DNA from: Haladaptatus paucihalophilus DX253
GTDB lineage: Archaea; Halobacteriota; Halobacteria; Halobacteriales; Haladaptataceae
Length of the DNA: 64,000 nucleotides
NCBI RefSeq assembly: GCF_000376445.1
Contig: NZ_AQXI01000002.1
Coordinates: 248,001-312,000 of the forward strand
Reading direction: 5' to 3'
The translations under genes and the position numbers were made by a program. Under the pieces are notes generated by a model that worked only from the letters and a program-made list of their open reading frames with translations, was not told the DNA's origin and searched no databases. Positions within the stretch are counted from its first letter, which is position 1, and every line of letters starts with the position of its first letter. Shown here one piece after another: positions 43,703 to 55,900 of this stretch.

Positions 43703-45097
43703 ATGAAGAAACAGCCGCTTCTCGCGATCAGCGCCGTGTTCGCCCTGACTCTGCCGTGGCTCTTCACGGGTATCATTCAGGAGGTATCCGGTCTTTCGAC
43801 CATCATTGTCGTCGGGATGACCGGTCTCGCCATCGTCGGCGCTTCGTTCATGCTGGCGTGGGGTGCCGAAACGGCGGAGAAGGACGTTCCGCGGGCGTTC
43901 GCAATCGCGATTTTGGCGATTCTCGCCGTCGCGCCCGAGTACGCCGTCGACGCCTACTACGCGTGGAACGCGGGGGCGAACGGGGCGACGGCACAGGCCT
44001 GCAGTCAGCTTTCTGGGAGCGCGATAGCCACCGCCGAGCCAGGAACGCTCGCACAAGCCTGTCACGACGCGAACCTCGCCGTCGCCAACATGACCGGCGC
44101 GAACCGCATTCTCATCGGTCTCGGATGGTCCGGAATCGCGCTCTACACCATCTACCGCGCAACACGCTCCGGTGACTCGTCGGTCGTCCAGCGGCCGGGG
44201 TCGCTCACCGATGCCGTCAAAATAGATCGTAACATCTCACTCGAAATAACGTTCCTACTCGCGGCGACGGTGTACGCGTTTTTCATCCCGCTCGGAAGCG
44301 GAATCGGTATCGGTGACACGCTGATTCTGGTCGGCCTGTACGTGCTTTACATCGGCGTCATCATCAGGAACGACGTCGAGGAAGACACCGCCCACGTCGG
44401 CGTTCCCGCTTATCTTCAGTCGTTCTCGAAGTGGGGTCGGGTCGCGGCCGTGTTCGGCCTCTTCGCGTACTCCGGGTACATGATCTTCGAGGCGGTCCAC
44501 CCGTTCGCCCACGGGTTGGAGACGCTCGGGACGTCGTTCGGTATCCCGGAGTTCTTCATGATCCAGTGGATTGCACCGCTGGCCTCCGAATCGCCCGAGC
44601 TAATCGTCGTCCTCTATCTGGTGAACAAGGCCCGTTCGACGGCGGGGTTCAACGCGCTCATCTCCTCGAAGCTGAACCAGTGGACGCTGCTCATCGGCAC
44701 GCTCGCCGTCGTCTACAGTATCGCTTCGGGGACAGTCGGCACGCTCGCGTTCGACGAGAAGCAGGCGGCGGAGATATGGATCACCGCCGCACAGAGTTTC
44801 TTCGCGCTCGGCGTCCTCGTGAACTTCGAGATAGACGTCCGCGAGGCGCTCACGCTGTTCGTGCTGTTCGCCTCACAGGTGGTGTTGGAGTTCGGCGTGC
44901 TCCAACTCGTCTCGGAGCCAGCAGCCGCCTCGTTGAGCCTCGCCTTGCTGCACGCCTACACCGTCGTCTACGTGCTGCTCGGCGGCTGGCTGTTCGTCCG
45001 CCGCCGCGAGAACGTCCGTCGGCTCACCGGACGTACGGTCGCCACCGTTCGAAACGCGTTCACCGGGGGCACCGATACGTCCGAGCACGGGTACTGA
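43703..45097 (+). CDS. CaCA-superfamily sodium/calcium exchanger-like protein
   Basis: 464 residues, about 11 hydrophobic segments. The two alpha-repeats are visible: ILAVAPEYAVDAYYAW in the first half and PLASESPELIVVLYLVNKAR with AGFNALISSKLNQWTLLIG in the second, with acidic residues at the ion site. Repeat one is unusual in having APEYAVD where most exchangers show a GTSxPE motif. A transport of Ca2+ or another divalent ion against Na+ or H+ is likely. Stands alone. Confidence 0.88.
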   Translation: MKKQPLLAISAVFALTLPWLFTGIIQEVSGLSTIIVVGMTGLAIVGASFMLAWGAETAEKDVPRAFAIAILAILAVAPEYAVDAYYAWNAGANGATAQACSQLSGSAIATAEPGTLAQACHDANLAVANMTGANRILIGLGWSGIALYTIYRATRSGDSSVVQRPGSLTDAVKIDRNISLEITFLLAATVYAFFIPLGSGIGIGDTLILVGLYVLYIGVIIRNDVEEDTAHVGVPAYLQSFSKWGRVAAVFGLFAYSGYMIFEAVHPFAHGLETLGTSFGIPEFFMIQWIAPLASESPELIVVLYLVNKARSTAGFNALISSKLNQWTLLIGTLAVVYSIASGTVGTLAFDEKQAAEIWITAAQSFFALGVLVNFEIDVREALTLFVLFASQVVLEFGVLQLVSEPAAASLSLALLHAYTVVYVLLGGWLFVRRRENVRRLTGRTVATVRNAFTGGTDTSEHGY

Positions 45098-45254
45098 GGG
45101 CCGAGAGCGGGGAGCGGGACGCGCCCCGAGGTTCGCCGCTCTCGGTGGATGCGTCGGCCGAACCCGTTCCAAAGGCGTGCTTGTCGGGGGAGGGTACAAT
45201 TGCGGACAGAGAGGAGTGAAACTTTAGTCGTCTACGCGAAAACTGGAGGTGAGT

Positions 45255-46550
45255 ATGTCTCGCCGCCACGAACAACGGATACCGCGCTCCAAGTGGACGC
45301 GCGACCACGCTTCTCGACTCCGCCGGACTCCTGACACCACCGCACCGATAATCTATCCCCCCGAGCGGCGGATCAGCGACGAGTATCACCTCTGGGACAC
45401 CTGGTTTCTCCGCGAACGCGACGGATCCATCGCCGAAGTTGACGGCTATCGAATCGCGTTCTCGCTCTCCGCGTCGTCGTCCCTTCTTCCCGGAAAACGC
45501 CACGACGAAGCGCGTATCCGGTACTTCTACTCGACGGACGGGCGGGAGTGGACCTACGGCGGGCCGGTCTTCCCCGAGGGCGAGGCGTTCGGTTCCCGCC
45601 AGTGGGCTGGGTCCACCCTCCTCGACGACGGCACCGTGTACGCCTACTACACCGCCGCGGGCCACCGTGACGAACCAGAACTCACCTACGAACAGCGGAT
45701 ATGCGTCGGCGCGGGCGGTACCGTCTCGACGGACGGAGACGGCCTTCGTATCGACGGCCCGTGGGACCACTCGGTGCTTTTGGAACCGGACGGCGAGCGC
45801 TATCAGACGCAGGAGCAGTCGATGCGACAGGACGGGCCGATATACACGTTCCGCGACCCGTGGTTCTTCGAGGACCCCGAAACGGAGGAGACGTACCTCC
45901 TCTTCGAGGGAAACACGCCCATCGACGACCCCGACCCCGAGCGGACGTACAACGGCTGTATCGGCATCGCGTACTCCGAGACGGGCGACCCGGCGGACTG
46001 GGCGGTCCTCGACCCGCTCCTCGACGCCGAGCGCGTCAATCAGGAACTCGAACGGCCGCACGTCGTCGTCCGTAACGGGCGCTACTACCTTTTCACGCCG
46101 AGCCACCAGCACACGTTCGCGCCCGGTTGTAGCGGGTTCGACGCGCTCTATGGCTTCGTCGCGGACTCCCTCTTCGGTCCCTACGAACCGTTGAACGAGA
46201 CGGGTCTGGTCGTCGCAAATCCCGAGAACGCCCCGTTTCAGGCGTACTCGTGGCTGGCGTTCGGGCACGGCGACGAAATCCTCGTCACGTCCTTTTTCAA
46301 CTACTTCGACCTCAACGGACTCTCGCTCGACGACGTCGCCTTCCTCCCGGAGGCGGAGCAATTCCGTCGCTTCGGCGGGACGTACGCGCCGACGCTCCGC
46401 CTGCAGGTCGCGGGGAATCGAACCCGCATCTGGGGCGAACTCGGCTACGGACGGATTCCGCTCGAACGCGAGTCGCTGGCCGCACCCGACCGCGTTCGCT
46501 ACCGGGCGACGGACGACGGAGACGAAGACAGCGACGGCGGCGACTACTGA
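45255..46550 (+). CDS. GH68 fructosyltransferase (levansucrase/inulosucrase)
   Basis: 431 residues from ATG 45255, chosen over GTG 45249 because a Shine-Dalgarno-like GGAGGT (45245-45250) is spaced right for it. GH68 motifs: LWDTWFL (nucleophile Asp48), YTFRDPWFFED (transition-state stabiliser Asp201) and ELERPHVV (acid/base Glu266), plus the sucrose-box QWAGS. It splits sucrose and transfers fructose to make levan or inulin. No signal peptide is visible, which is odd for a levansucrase but known in halophilic forms. Its stop faces that of a GH32 gene with one base between. Confidence 0.93.
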   Translation: MSRRHEQRIPRSKWTRDHASRLRRTPDTTAPIIYPPERRISDEYHLWDTWFLRERDGSIAEVDGYRIAFSLSASSSLLPGKRHDEARIRYFYSTDGREWTYGGPVFPEGEAFGSRQWAGSTLLDDGTVYAYYTAAGHRDEPELTYEQRICVGAGGTVSTDGDGLRIDGPWDHSVLLEPDGERYQTQEQSMRQDGPIYTFRDPWFFEDPETEETYLLFEGNTPIDDPDPERTYNGCIGIAYSETGDPADWAVLDPLLDAERVNQELERPHVVVRNGRYYLFTPSHQHTFAPGCSGFDALYGFVADSLFGPYEPLNETGLVVANPENAPFQAYSWLAFGHGDEILVTSFFNYFDLNGLSLDDVAFLPEAEQFRRFGGTYAPTLRLQVAGNRTRIWGELGYGRIPLERESLAAPDRVRYRATDDGDEDSDGGDY

Positions 46551-46551
46551 A

Positions 46552-48789
<2,238 letters not shown>

Positions 48790-48844
48790 TTACTCCGCCT
48801 CGGCGTCTGAACACGAGCGAGCACGGACGCTCGTCCCGCCGTCG

Positions 48845-49555
48845 TTACGTTCGGTTTGCATCACGGACACCGCGAACCGTGGTCTCGACCGCTTCGAGAC
48901 CGGCGTCGTGCAGTAAATCACCGACGACGACGGAATCAGCCACGCGCGCCATCTCGTACGCCGAGTCGTAGTCGTGGATGCCGCCACCGTAGAAGAGACT
49001 CGCGGCCGTGAGCGCATCTCGCGCCGCAGCGACGGCGGTCGGGTCGCCGAGCGTCCCGGAAAATTCGAGATAGACGATATCCTGGTTGAGGACGTGCTCG
49101 GCGAGGCGGGCGTAGGCGGCGATGTCGGCGATATCGAGGTCACAATTCGCTCGGGTATACGTCGCAACCGCGGACTCGGGATTTAGGACGATGTACGCCT
49201 CGGTGTACGTGCGCTCCCAATCGATACGCGCGGACGACCGAATCCACTCGTGGTGCGCTCCCGTTATCCACGTCGTGTCGCCCGCGTTCAGGACGATGGG
49301 TATCAGATAGCCGGAAAAGGCGTCGTTCGGGGGCACGGTCGGCAGATAGGTCGGTTCTACGAATACCGGAACGTCGGCGGACGAGAGCGCGTCGAGAATC
49401 GACCGGACGTTCGATTCGGTGACGTTCGTAGTGCCGCCGACGACGATGGCATCGGTCCCCGTGTCGGCGATGGCGGCGTAGGTATCCCCGTCACGAAGTG
49501 ATTTGTCGGGGTCGACCTTGGTCACGTGATGCCAACGTTCCCACGGAGTCGCCAT
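48845..49555 (-). CDS. Phosphoglycerol geranylgeranyltransferase (GGGP synthase)
   Basis: 236 residues, TIM barrel. Conserved GGGPS/PcrB parts: HVTKVDPDK at the start, AIVVGGTTNVT, VPVFVEPT, YLIPIVLNA, YIVLNPESAVA, YLEFSGTLGDP and FYGGGIHDYDSA, with phosphate-binding glycines near the end. It joins geranylgeranyl diphosphate to glycerol-1-phosphate, the first ether bond of archaeal lipids. Its presence confirms the archaeal origin of the window. Confidence 0.95.
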   Translation of the reverse strand: MATPWERWHHVTKVDPDKSLRDGDTYAAIADTGTDAIVVGGTTNVTESNVRSILDALSSADVPVFVEPTYLPTVPPNDAFSGYLIPIVLNAGDTTWITGAHHEWIRSSARIDWERTYTEAYIVLNPESAVATYTRANCDLDIADIAAYARLAEHVLNQDIVYLEFSGTLGDPTAVAAARDALTAASLFYGGGIHDYDSAYEMARVADSVVVGDLLHDAGLEAVETTVRGVRDANRT

Positions 49556-49732
49556 AGCACACGTAGTACGAACACACGCAAACCGTTTTCGAGGATTCGA
49601 GGAGCACTCTCCGGAGTCGAAGGTGGCCGTAACCCGCCGAACCGTTTCGTTCTCACGAAAGGGGAATTAGAGAAACGTGCGAGAGTTGAATTCGACCCGA
49701 GAATTAATTTGTCCGCGGTTGTGATTGCTTGT

Positions 49733-49963
49733 ATGGTCACGTTTGAGGTGACGCTGCCCGACCGTATCGACAGCGACATCGACCGCCTTGTCGACCAAGG
49801 TGACTTCCTGAATCGAGAACAGGCGATAGAAGAACTCCTCTCGCTGGGAGTGTCGGCCCATGGGGTGAGCCACGAAACGGAAGACGAACTGTCCGAAGAC
49901 CTGTTCACGCAAGCCGTCGACGACCAGCAGGACCCCGCTAGCTATCAAGACGAACCGCTCTAG
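49733..49963 (+). CDS. Small ribbon-helix-helix protein (DUF7120-like, CopG class)
   Basis: 76 residues from ATG 49733. The N-terminal strand VTFEVTLPDRIDSDIDRLV and the two helices (LNREQAIEELLSLGV) match a ribbon-helix-helix DNA-binding fold, followed by an acidic tail. A TATA-like AATTAATTT at 49702-49710 lies about 25 bases upstream, giving a leaderless message. Divergent from GGGP synthase. Likely a small transcription factor; target unknown. Confidence 0.85.
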   Translation: MVTFEVTLPDRIDSDIDRLVDQGDFLNREQAIEELLSLGVSAHGVSHETEDELSEDLFTQAVDDQQDPASYQDEPL

Positions 49964-50374
49964 TTTTCAGGGTAAAACCGGCTAGCGGATGCCGCGCTGA
50001 CGGAACATTCTCTTCGAAACCGGCACAGCGGCCGCGGACGTAGAGGGCGGAGTGTCGAGTGTGAGCGTTCCGTGAGCAGTATGAGCAGCGGAGCAAGTAT
50101 GAGCAGATGAACTGGTGAGAAAGTATGAGCAGAGGTACGCAAACTCCGTCCGCGAGCGTCGAGTCAGCGGATTTTCGAGTCTCGTCGCTCGTCCGACCGA
50201 AGAACGACGAGTCGGACACCACTCCCCCGCCCAAAGTGCCGACGAACGGTCAATTCCAGTACGGGAGAGAGCGGCTTACGGCACGATGGTACAAACGATA
50301 ATTACGACGGGACGAATCCAGAACTATTGAATAATTGATATTCTATTCGCCGTCGTCTAGCGAGGGGTGGTATC
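49964..50374. other. Gene-poor stretch with three AGTATGAGCAG copies
   Basis: No firmly supported gene. AGTATGAGCAG occurs at 50078-50088, 50096-50106 and 50122-50132. An open frame of 58 codons starts in the third copy. The last 50 bases before the SDR gene are AT-rich (TATTGAATAATTGATATTC near 50324-50343) and probably hold its promoter. Confidence 0.55.
50125..50301 (+). CDS. Possible 58-residue protein, uncertain
   Basis: ATG 50125 to TAA 50301, starting MSRGTQTPSASVESADF and ending RLTARWYKR. Composition is polar with a Pro-rich middle (TTPPPKVPT), no domain seen. In favour: it uses most of an empty gap and codons look plausible. Against: no TATA at a fitting distance and no family. Treat as a candidate only. 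Confidence 0.25.
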   Translation: MSRGTQTPSASVESADFRVSSLVRPKNDESDTTPPPKVPTNGQFQYGRERLTARWYKR

Positions 50375-51148
50375 ATGGATGAACTACTGTCCGACAAGGT
50401 AGCGGTCATAACCGGCGGGTCGAGTGGTATCGGCCGTACGATTGCGAAAACGTTCGCCGAGGAGGGCGCCGATATCGTCGTCGCTGACGTTCGTGAAGAC
50501 GCTCGCGAAGGCGGGCCGCCGACGCACGAACTGATTTCCGAGGAAACGGATTCCGAGGCGACGTACGTCGACTGCGATGTCACCGAGCCTGATGACCTGG
50601 AGGCGAGTGTCGAAGCGGCGGAACGGTACGGTGGAATCGACATCATGGTCAACAACGCGGGGATTTTCCGGGGAGAGGACTTTCTCGACGTGTCCGAACG
50701 GGAGTACGACCAACTGATGGACGTCAACGTCAAGGGAGTGTTCTTTGGGGCGCAAGCCGCCGCCAAACGGATGGTTGCAAACGGTGGCGGCAGTATCATC
50801 AACCTCTCCAGCGTCGCCGGGTTGGAGGGAACCGGGGAGTACGTCACCTACTGTACCTCGAAGGGAGCCGTTCGACTGATGACGTACGCACTCGCCGACA
50901 AACTCGGTCCGGAAGGCGTTCGCGTCAACGCGATTCATCCCGGCGTCATCGAGACGGCGATGACCACCGACGACGTTGCCATCGTCGGAACCGAAGAAGG
51001 GGAGATGTACGAGCAGATGATTCCCTCGCGTCGATTCGGCACGCCGACGGACGTCGCCAATGGCGCACTCTACCTGGCGTCCGACCTCGCGGATTACGTC
51101 ACCGGGGAGTCGCTCGTTCTGGACGGAGGGCTCACGAACACCGGGTGA
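50375..51148 (+). CDS. Short-chain dehydrogenase/reductase
   Basis: 257 residues. NAD(P) motif VITGGSSGIGRTIA, MVNNAGIF, catalytic Ser in INLSSVAG and Tyr/Lys in YCTSKGA, and the NAIHPGVIET loop. Typical 3-ketoacyl-ACP reductase or polyol/glucose dehydrogenase-like enzyme; substrate unknown. No neighbour points to a pathway. Converges on an HTH regulator. Confidence 0.9.
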   Translation: MDELLSDKVAVITGGSSGIGRTIAKTFAEEGADIVVADVREDAREGGPPTHELISEETDSEATYVDCDVTEPDDLEASVEAAERYGGIDIMVNNAGIFRGEDFLDVSEREYDQLMDVNVKGVFFGAQAAAKRMVANGGGSIINLSSVAGLEGTGEYVTYCTSKGAVRLMTYALADKLGPEGVRVNAIHPGVIETAMTTDDVAIVGTEEGEMYEQMIPSRRFGTPTDVANGALYLASDLADYVTGESLVLDGGLTNTG

Positions 51149-51193
51149 GGTTTTCGTGTTGGGTTTCGTTTGGTGAGGACAGGTTTCCCGCTT

Positions 51194-51230
51194 CCCCGAG
51201 GGAGGCGACCCGGCCAGAATCACTTCCGCT
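51194..51230 (+). repeat. Copy A of a 37-base dispersed repeat
   Basis: Matches copy B at 56331-56367 at 35 of 37 positions (core CCCCGAGGGAGGCGACCCGG, then CACTTCCGCT). It lies between the stops of the SDR and the convergent HTH gene. The hairpin that follows copy B is decayed here. Confidence 0.75.
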
Positions 51231-51267
51231 CGTGGTTTTAGGCGGTCGGAGGTCACACAGGCCGTTG

Positions 51268-51978
51268 TTAGTTCCCGCTCGTCTCCAGTTTGGATTCCGC
51301 CGGTGCTGATTCCACCGAGTTTACCCCCCGTTTTCCACCGCGAAGTACGTGATTGACCAAATTTCCATGTGCGCGCCGGAGGCGCTCGGAGAGCGCTTGA
51401 TGGGAGATTCCTATTTCTTCGGCGAGGTCTTCTGCTTTCACCTCACGTGGCACCGAGTAGTAGCCGTGCTCGGCAGCGAGCTGAAGCGTCGTTTGCTGGC
51501 GGTCCGTTAGTCCTACTGGACTACTACTTTGGTCGGTGAGGTCGTGAATAGAAGTGACATCAAAATCGATGCCGTGTTCCAGACAGCAGTCGTTGGTGCG
51601 CGTAGCCATCATCCGATCAGCAAACAACAGACGAATATTCCAGTGGTCGTCGTGGCCCGTTGCACGGAGCACCGTCCCTTCTTGTTCTACGAGAAGACGA
51701 ACCAGATGTTCGATGTGGTCGTCCCATTCGAACTGATACAGACAATCGGATTCGAACTCGGCTATGAGCCGAAAGTCGACAACGCTGTCGTCCTCAGCAA
51801 ACATTGCTTCGAGCGTCGCGCGTTCAGGCGAGTCGAATCGGAGAAAGGACAGCAAGAACTCATCATTGGTGGCGGCGATTCGTTCAGCGTCAACCGTCAC
51901 CGTCTCGAGTTCCGCAAGGGTATGTGCAAGCGCGAACTGGTCGCTCGGGATAATTACGTCAACGATTGAACCGGTCAT
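51268..51978 (-). CDS. Bacterio-opsin-activator-like HTH_10 regulator
   Basis: 236 residues. N-terminal ligand-type domain (IPSDQFALAHTLAELETVTV and on), then the HTH_10 domain starting LTDRQQTTLQLAAEHGYYSV, with AEDLAEEIGISHQALSERL as the recognition helix-turn-helix and HGNLVNHVL at the end. The signature of Bat-like regulators in haloarchaea. Target genes unknown. Confidence 0.9.
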   Translation of the reverse strand: MTGSIVDVIIPSDQFALAHTLAELETVTVDAERIAATNDEFLLSFLRFDSPERATLEAMFAEDDSVVDFRLIAEFESDCLYQFEWDDHIEHLVRLLVEQEGTVLRATGHDDHWNIRLLFADRMMATRTNDCCLEHGIDFDVTSIHDLTDQSSSPVGLTDRQQTTLQLAAEHGYYSVPREVKAEDLAEEIGISHQALSERLRRAHGNLVNHVLRGGKRGVNSVESAPAESKLETSGN

Positions 51979-52104
51979 GTGTCGTGGGAAGTGGGTGGGC
52001 TCGGCTCTCTATCCGTGCAAGGCGCCCGCGTGTTCGATTTTACACTCCATCGCACTCCGGACAGAAGCCATCTGTGGGAAATGATGCGAATAGACCACAT
52101 ACGT

Positions 52105-52305
52105 TCAGGCGTTGTTCATCCGCGCCGTCGTCGTTGTGCCACACATCAGACAGCGAATGACCCGGTACGGTTCACGGGAGAACTTCGCATTGTTCGGTTT
52201 GTCGCTTTCAGTGCGAATCTCGATCGAGACTTCGTGAGGCGTCTGCACCGCACAATTCTCACACGGTTCGAGATTGTCACCTCTTCTCTGGTCTGTTTTT
52301 GTCAT
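52105..52305 (-). CDS. Small zinc beta-ribbon protein (DUF7835-like)
   Basis: 66 residues. Two cysteine pairs, PCENCAVQTPH and RCLMCGTTTTAR, separated by a basic strand, suit a single zinc ribbon. The start ATG overlaps the stop of the preceding HTH gene, so both are translated together. Haloarchaeal genomes often carry this pair next to HTH_10 regulators. Confidence 0.85.
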   Translation of the reverse strand: MTKTDQRRGDNLEPCENCAVQTPHEVSIEIRTESDKPNNAKFSREPYRVIRCLMCGTTTTARMNNA

Positions 52306-52727
52306 GGTGAGTTCGTTCCATCATTTCCCGATGAATTCATCGAGCGTTCATCTGCTTGTTCTTGAACCATCCGTACCAACGGACGGATATCTTCGAAGCG
52401 TGGCCCCCGCCAAACTGTGTTCTCATCCCAGTTCCACTCGATGACATCCGCAGCGCTGAGCATCGGGAGATGAATGTGTGTCATTCGGAGTGAAAGTTGG
52501 CGTTCTCGCTCGTCGGTACTGCTCACGTCTGTGGGAACGTGGGGATGGTCGTCATCCAAATAGTCGTATTCGAGGAGGGAGAATAACAGTTGTCGGCGAT
52601 GCGTATTCGCCAATATTTCGAAGAAGGTGTTCAGCGGTACCTCCTGTATAGCGGCTGCGTTTTCGCCTTCCTCCGCTCGTTCGTTTGAAATATTGCTCAT
52701 GTTTCGTTCGTTTACGGATTTGTTCAT
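52302..52727 (-). CDS. DUF7344-like winged-helix protein
   Basis: 141 residues from ATG 52727 (MNKSVNERNMSN); an ATG at 52700 is also possible. LNTFFEILANTHRRQLLFSLLEYD is the start of the haloarchaeal DUF7344 winged helix, and MTHIHLPMLSAADVIEWNWD the wing, with MTHIHLP being the family's usual strand. Probably a transcription factor. Overlaps the zinc-ribbon gene by 4 bases (ATGA). Confidence 0.88.
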   Translation of the reverse strand: MNKSVNERNMSNISNERAEEGENAAAIQEVPLNTFFEILANTHRRQLLFSLLEYDYLDDDHPHVPTDVSSTDERERQLSLRMTHIHLPMLSAADVIEWNWDENTVWRGPRFEDIRPLVRMVQEQADERSMNSSGNDGTNSP

Positions 52728-52797
52728 GGTTCTCACACCGATTCGACCGATAACTGCTGGTGTATTACTCCCGGAGGTACCGTCGCTAGGTAAGGGT

Positions 52798-52819
52798 TCA
52801 CTCTAATCTGTTAGGGTGA
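52798..52819. promoter_or_regulatory. Inverted repeat in the divergent gap before the PAS sensor gene
   Basis: TCACTCTAA - TCTG - TTAGGGTGA, 8 of 9 arm pairs, 71 bases before the DUF7344 start and 150 before the sensor gene start. A possible operator for either gene; a single occurrence in the window. Confidence 0.4.
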
Positions 52820-52968
52820 TTTCTCGAGATTGATTAAGAATTCGTGAAATAAAGGATGTCATTTACGAGTTCCAAAGTAGAATGGTTTTCAGCGAACCTG
52901 AGTACGCATAGCACTGTTGACTCTTCCGGCAGAGAGTTGATAACCGTGAGTCGCTACTAGCGGGAATA

Positions 52969-55900
52969 ATGGAACAACCGTCATTGACGGATGCGCTTCG
53001 AGAAACCCTCGCACTCTTCGATGGAAACGCGACACCTCGGACGACGAGCGAAGTCGCAGACCAGCTCAACCTCGGACAGCGAAGCACCTACACTCGACTG
53101 AAGCGCCTCGTCGAACACGATGAACTCGAAACGAAGAAAGTCGGGGCCAGCGCACGGGTCTGGTGGCGTCCGCCAACTAACGCCGACCAGGATATTCCAG
53201 ACTGGCCGGCCGCCGAGTCGCTCGTCGACGATGTACTCGACGACGCCGATGTCGGAGTGTTCGTTCTTGATGAGGACTTTCAGGTGGCATGGGTCAACGA
53301 CGCTACCAAACGGTACTTCGGACTCGACTATGAACGGGTTGTCGGGAAGGACAAGCGTACGCTCGTAAACGAATATATCGCCTCAACTATCACGGAGTCA
53401 AACTTGTTTGCGGAAACGGTCCTTGCGACGTACGACGACAACACGTACACGGAACAGTTCGAATGCCACGTGGAGCCCGGCGACGGACACAAGGAGCGGT
53501 GGCTCGAACATCGCAGTAAACCAATCGAGGCCGGTGCATACGCCGGCGGTCGAATCGAACTCTACTACGATGTCACCAATCAGAAGCAGACCGAGCAATC
53601 GCTTGAAGAGAGCAAGCAGCGGTATTCAAGCCTCGTCAGCAATTTACCAGGGATGGTCTATCGATGTCGAAACGAAACCGAATGGCCGATGGAGTTCGTC
53701 AGTGACGCTTGCACCGACCTGACCGGGTACGACGCCGACGCTATCGAATCCGGAACAATCAGCTGGAGCGACGATATTGTCCACCCTGACGACCGCACTC
53801 AGATCTTGGAAACTGTCCAATCTGGGCTCGATCGAAACGGACAATTCACCACCCAATATCGCATTCTGACCGCGCATGACGAAATCCGGTGGGTCTGGGA
53901 GCGCGGTCGCAGCGTCACCGACACGTCCGGCTCTTCGACACTCGAAGGAGTCATCACAGATATCACGGGGCAGAAGATAACCGAGCAGGAACTCCAAGAG
54001 AAAGAACTCGAGAACGTGTACGAGCGAATGGACGACGGGTTCGTCGCGCTCGATGAGGACCACCGGTTCACGTATGTCAATAACCGTGCGGGGGCTCTTC
54101 TAGAGCGATGTCCCAGTGAACTCGTCGGCGAGCACATCTGGGACGCGTTCGAACGGAGCTCGACAGTCAAGGCGGCAATCACGGACGTCTTCGAGAATCA
54201 GGAACCAAAGTCCCAGGAGATATTCTATGACCCACTGGAAACCTGGTTCGAAGCCCACATCTATCCCGCAGAGACGGGTATCTCGGTCTATTTCCAGGAC
54301 ATAACAGGTCGCAAGGAGCGACAAACAGAGGTCAAACAATATGAGCGCATCGTCGAAGCTGTTGACGACGGGATCTACGTTCTCGATAGCGACTACCGGT
54401 TCTCGATGGTAAGCAACGGTCTTACCTCGATGACAGGCTATGAGCGTGACGAACTCATTGGCGTCCATGCGCAAGCCATTTTTGGCTATGACTTCTTCGA
54501 CATCGAGGAGGCAAAACTGGCTGAATCAGAGTCGAGTGATTCCAGTTTCGCAAAACTCGAAGATGAGATACATACGGCAAGTGGTTCGACGCTCACAGTC
54601 GAAAGCCGGTTCAGCCGATTCGAACTCGAAGATGGGGAGATAGGTCGTGTCGGAGTCATCCGTGACGTTACTGACCGCGTGAAACATGAACGGCAGCTCG
54701 AGAAGCTGAAGCGTCGATATCAGAAACTCGTCGACAATTTCCCGAATGGGGCGGTCGTACTATTCGACGAGGACTTACGATACCTGACAGTAGGTGGTGA
54801 AGTTTTTGAAGGGCTCGACGTTTCAGCTGATGATCTCGAAGGAGAAAGGGTACCTAAAAGCCTCCCCGCAGAACTCCGCAGAGATATTGAACCAAGGTAC
54901 AGTGCTGTCTTCGACGGTGAGACGAGCGATATCGAAGTCGACTTCGGCGGTCGAATCCGACGCATCCAAGCCTTCCCTATCTACGACGAACAGGGAACAG
55001 TATTCGCAGGAATGGCAATGTCACAGGATATTACCGATCGGATCGAACGCGAACGGAGATTAAAGCGACAGCGCGAGCATCTCTCTGCACTCAACCATTT
55101 CAACGACGTTTTCCACGATATCATCGAGGCGGTTATCGAGCAATCCACCCGCGAGGAGATAGAAACGATCGTCTGTGACCGACTTACGGACACGGACAAC
55201 TACCGAGTCGCATGGATTGGCGAAGTCGATAACTATACCCAGACAGTGAATGTTCGGACGGGAACGGGCGTCGAAGGATATCTCGACGACATTACGATTT
55301 CCGTCGACCCGAACGACGAACGTAGCAATGGACCCACAAGCAGAGCCATCCTCGAACGTGAGGTACAGACCACGCAGGACATCTCCACCGACTCTAGTTA
55401 CGAGTCTTGGCGGGATTTCGGACAGAAGTATGGATTTCGCTCCTCCGCGGCAGTTCCGATCGTCCACGAGGAGACGCTGTACGGTATACTTACCCTCTAC
55501 TCCGACCAACCAGACGCATTCACGGGCAAGAAATGTGAGATAATCGGGCAACTCGGCGAAATCACGGGGCAAGCAATCGCCGCCGTCGAGCGCAAGCAGG
55601 CACTGATGAGTAACGAAGTCGTCGAACTCGAGTTCCAACTCACCAACGTCTTCGAGACCCTCGGAATCGACGAAACAACGGATGGTCGAATCACCCTCAA
55701 CCAATCCGTTCCAGCCAGCGGTGGAATGCACCTCGTATACGGCACCGTAACGACCGACGCTCGCGATGCGCTCGGTGCGTTGATTACTCAGCTCCCTCAG
55801 TGGAATTCGATGACCGTAATCGACGAAGGGGAGGACGTTTCACGCTTCGAGCTCCGACTATCCGAGCCACCCGTGCTCTCGACGGTAGCCGCACAAGGCG

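Noticed and set aside
46405-46432. Minus-strand sequence like a tRNA T-arm (GCGGGTTCGATTCCCCGCG)
   Set aside because: No acceptor stem, D-arm or anticodon arm surrounds it, and it is in-frame coding sequence of the GH68 gene.
50078-50132. Possible CRISPR-like array
   Set aside because: The three 11-mers are too short and the gaps (7 and 15 bases) too small and unequal for repeats and spacers; no cas genes are present in the window.
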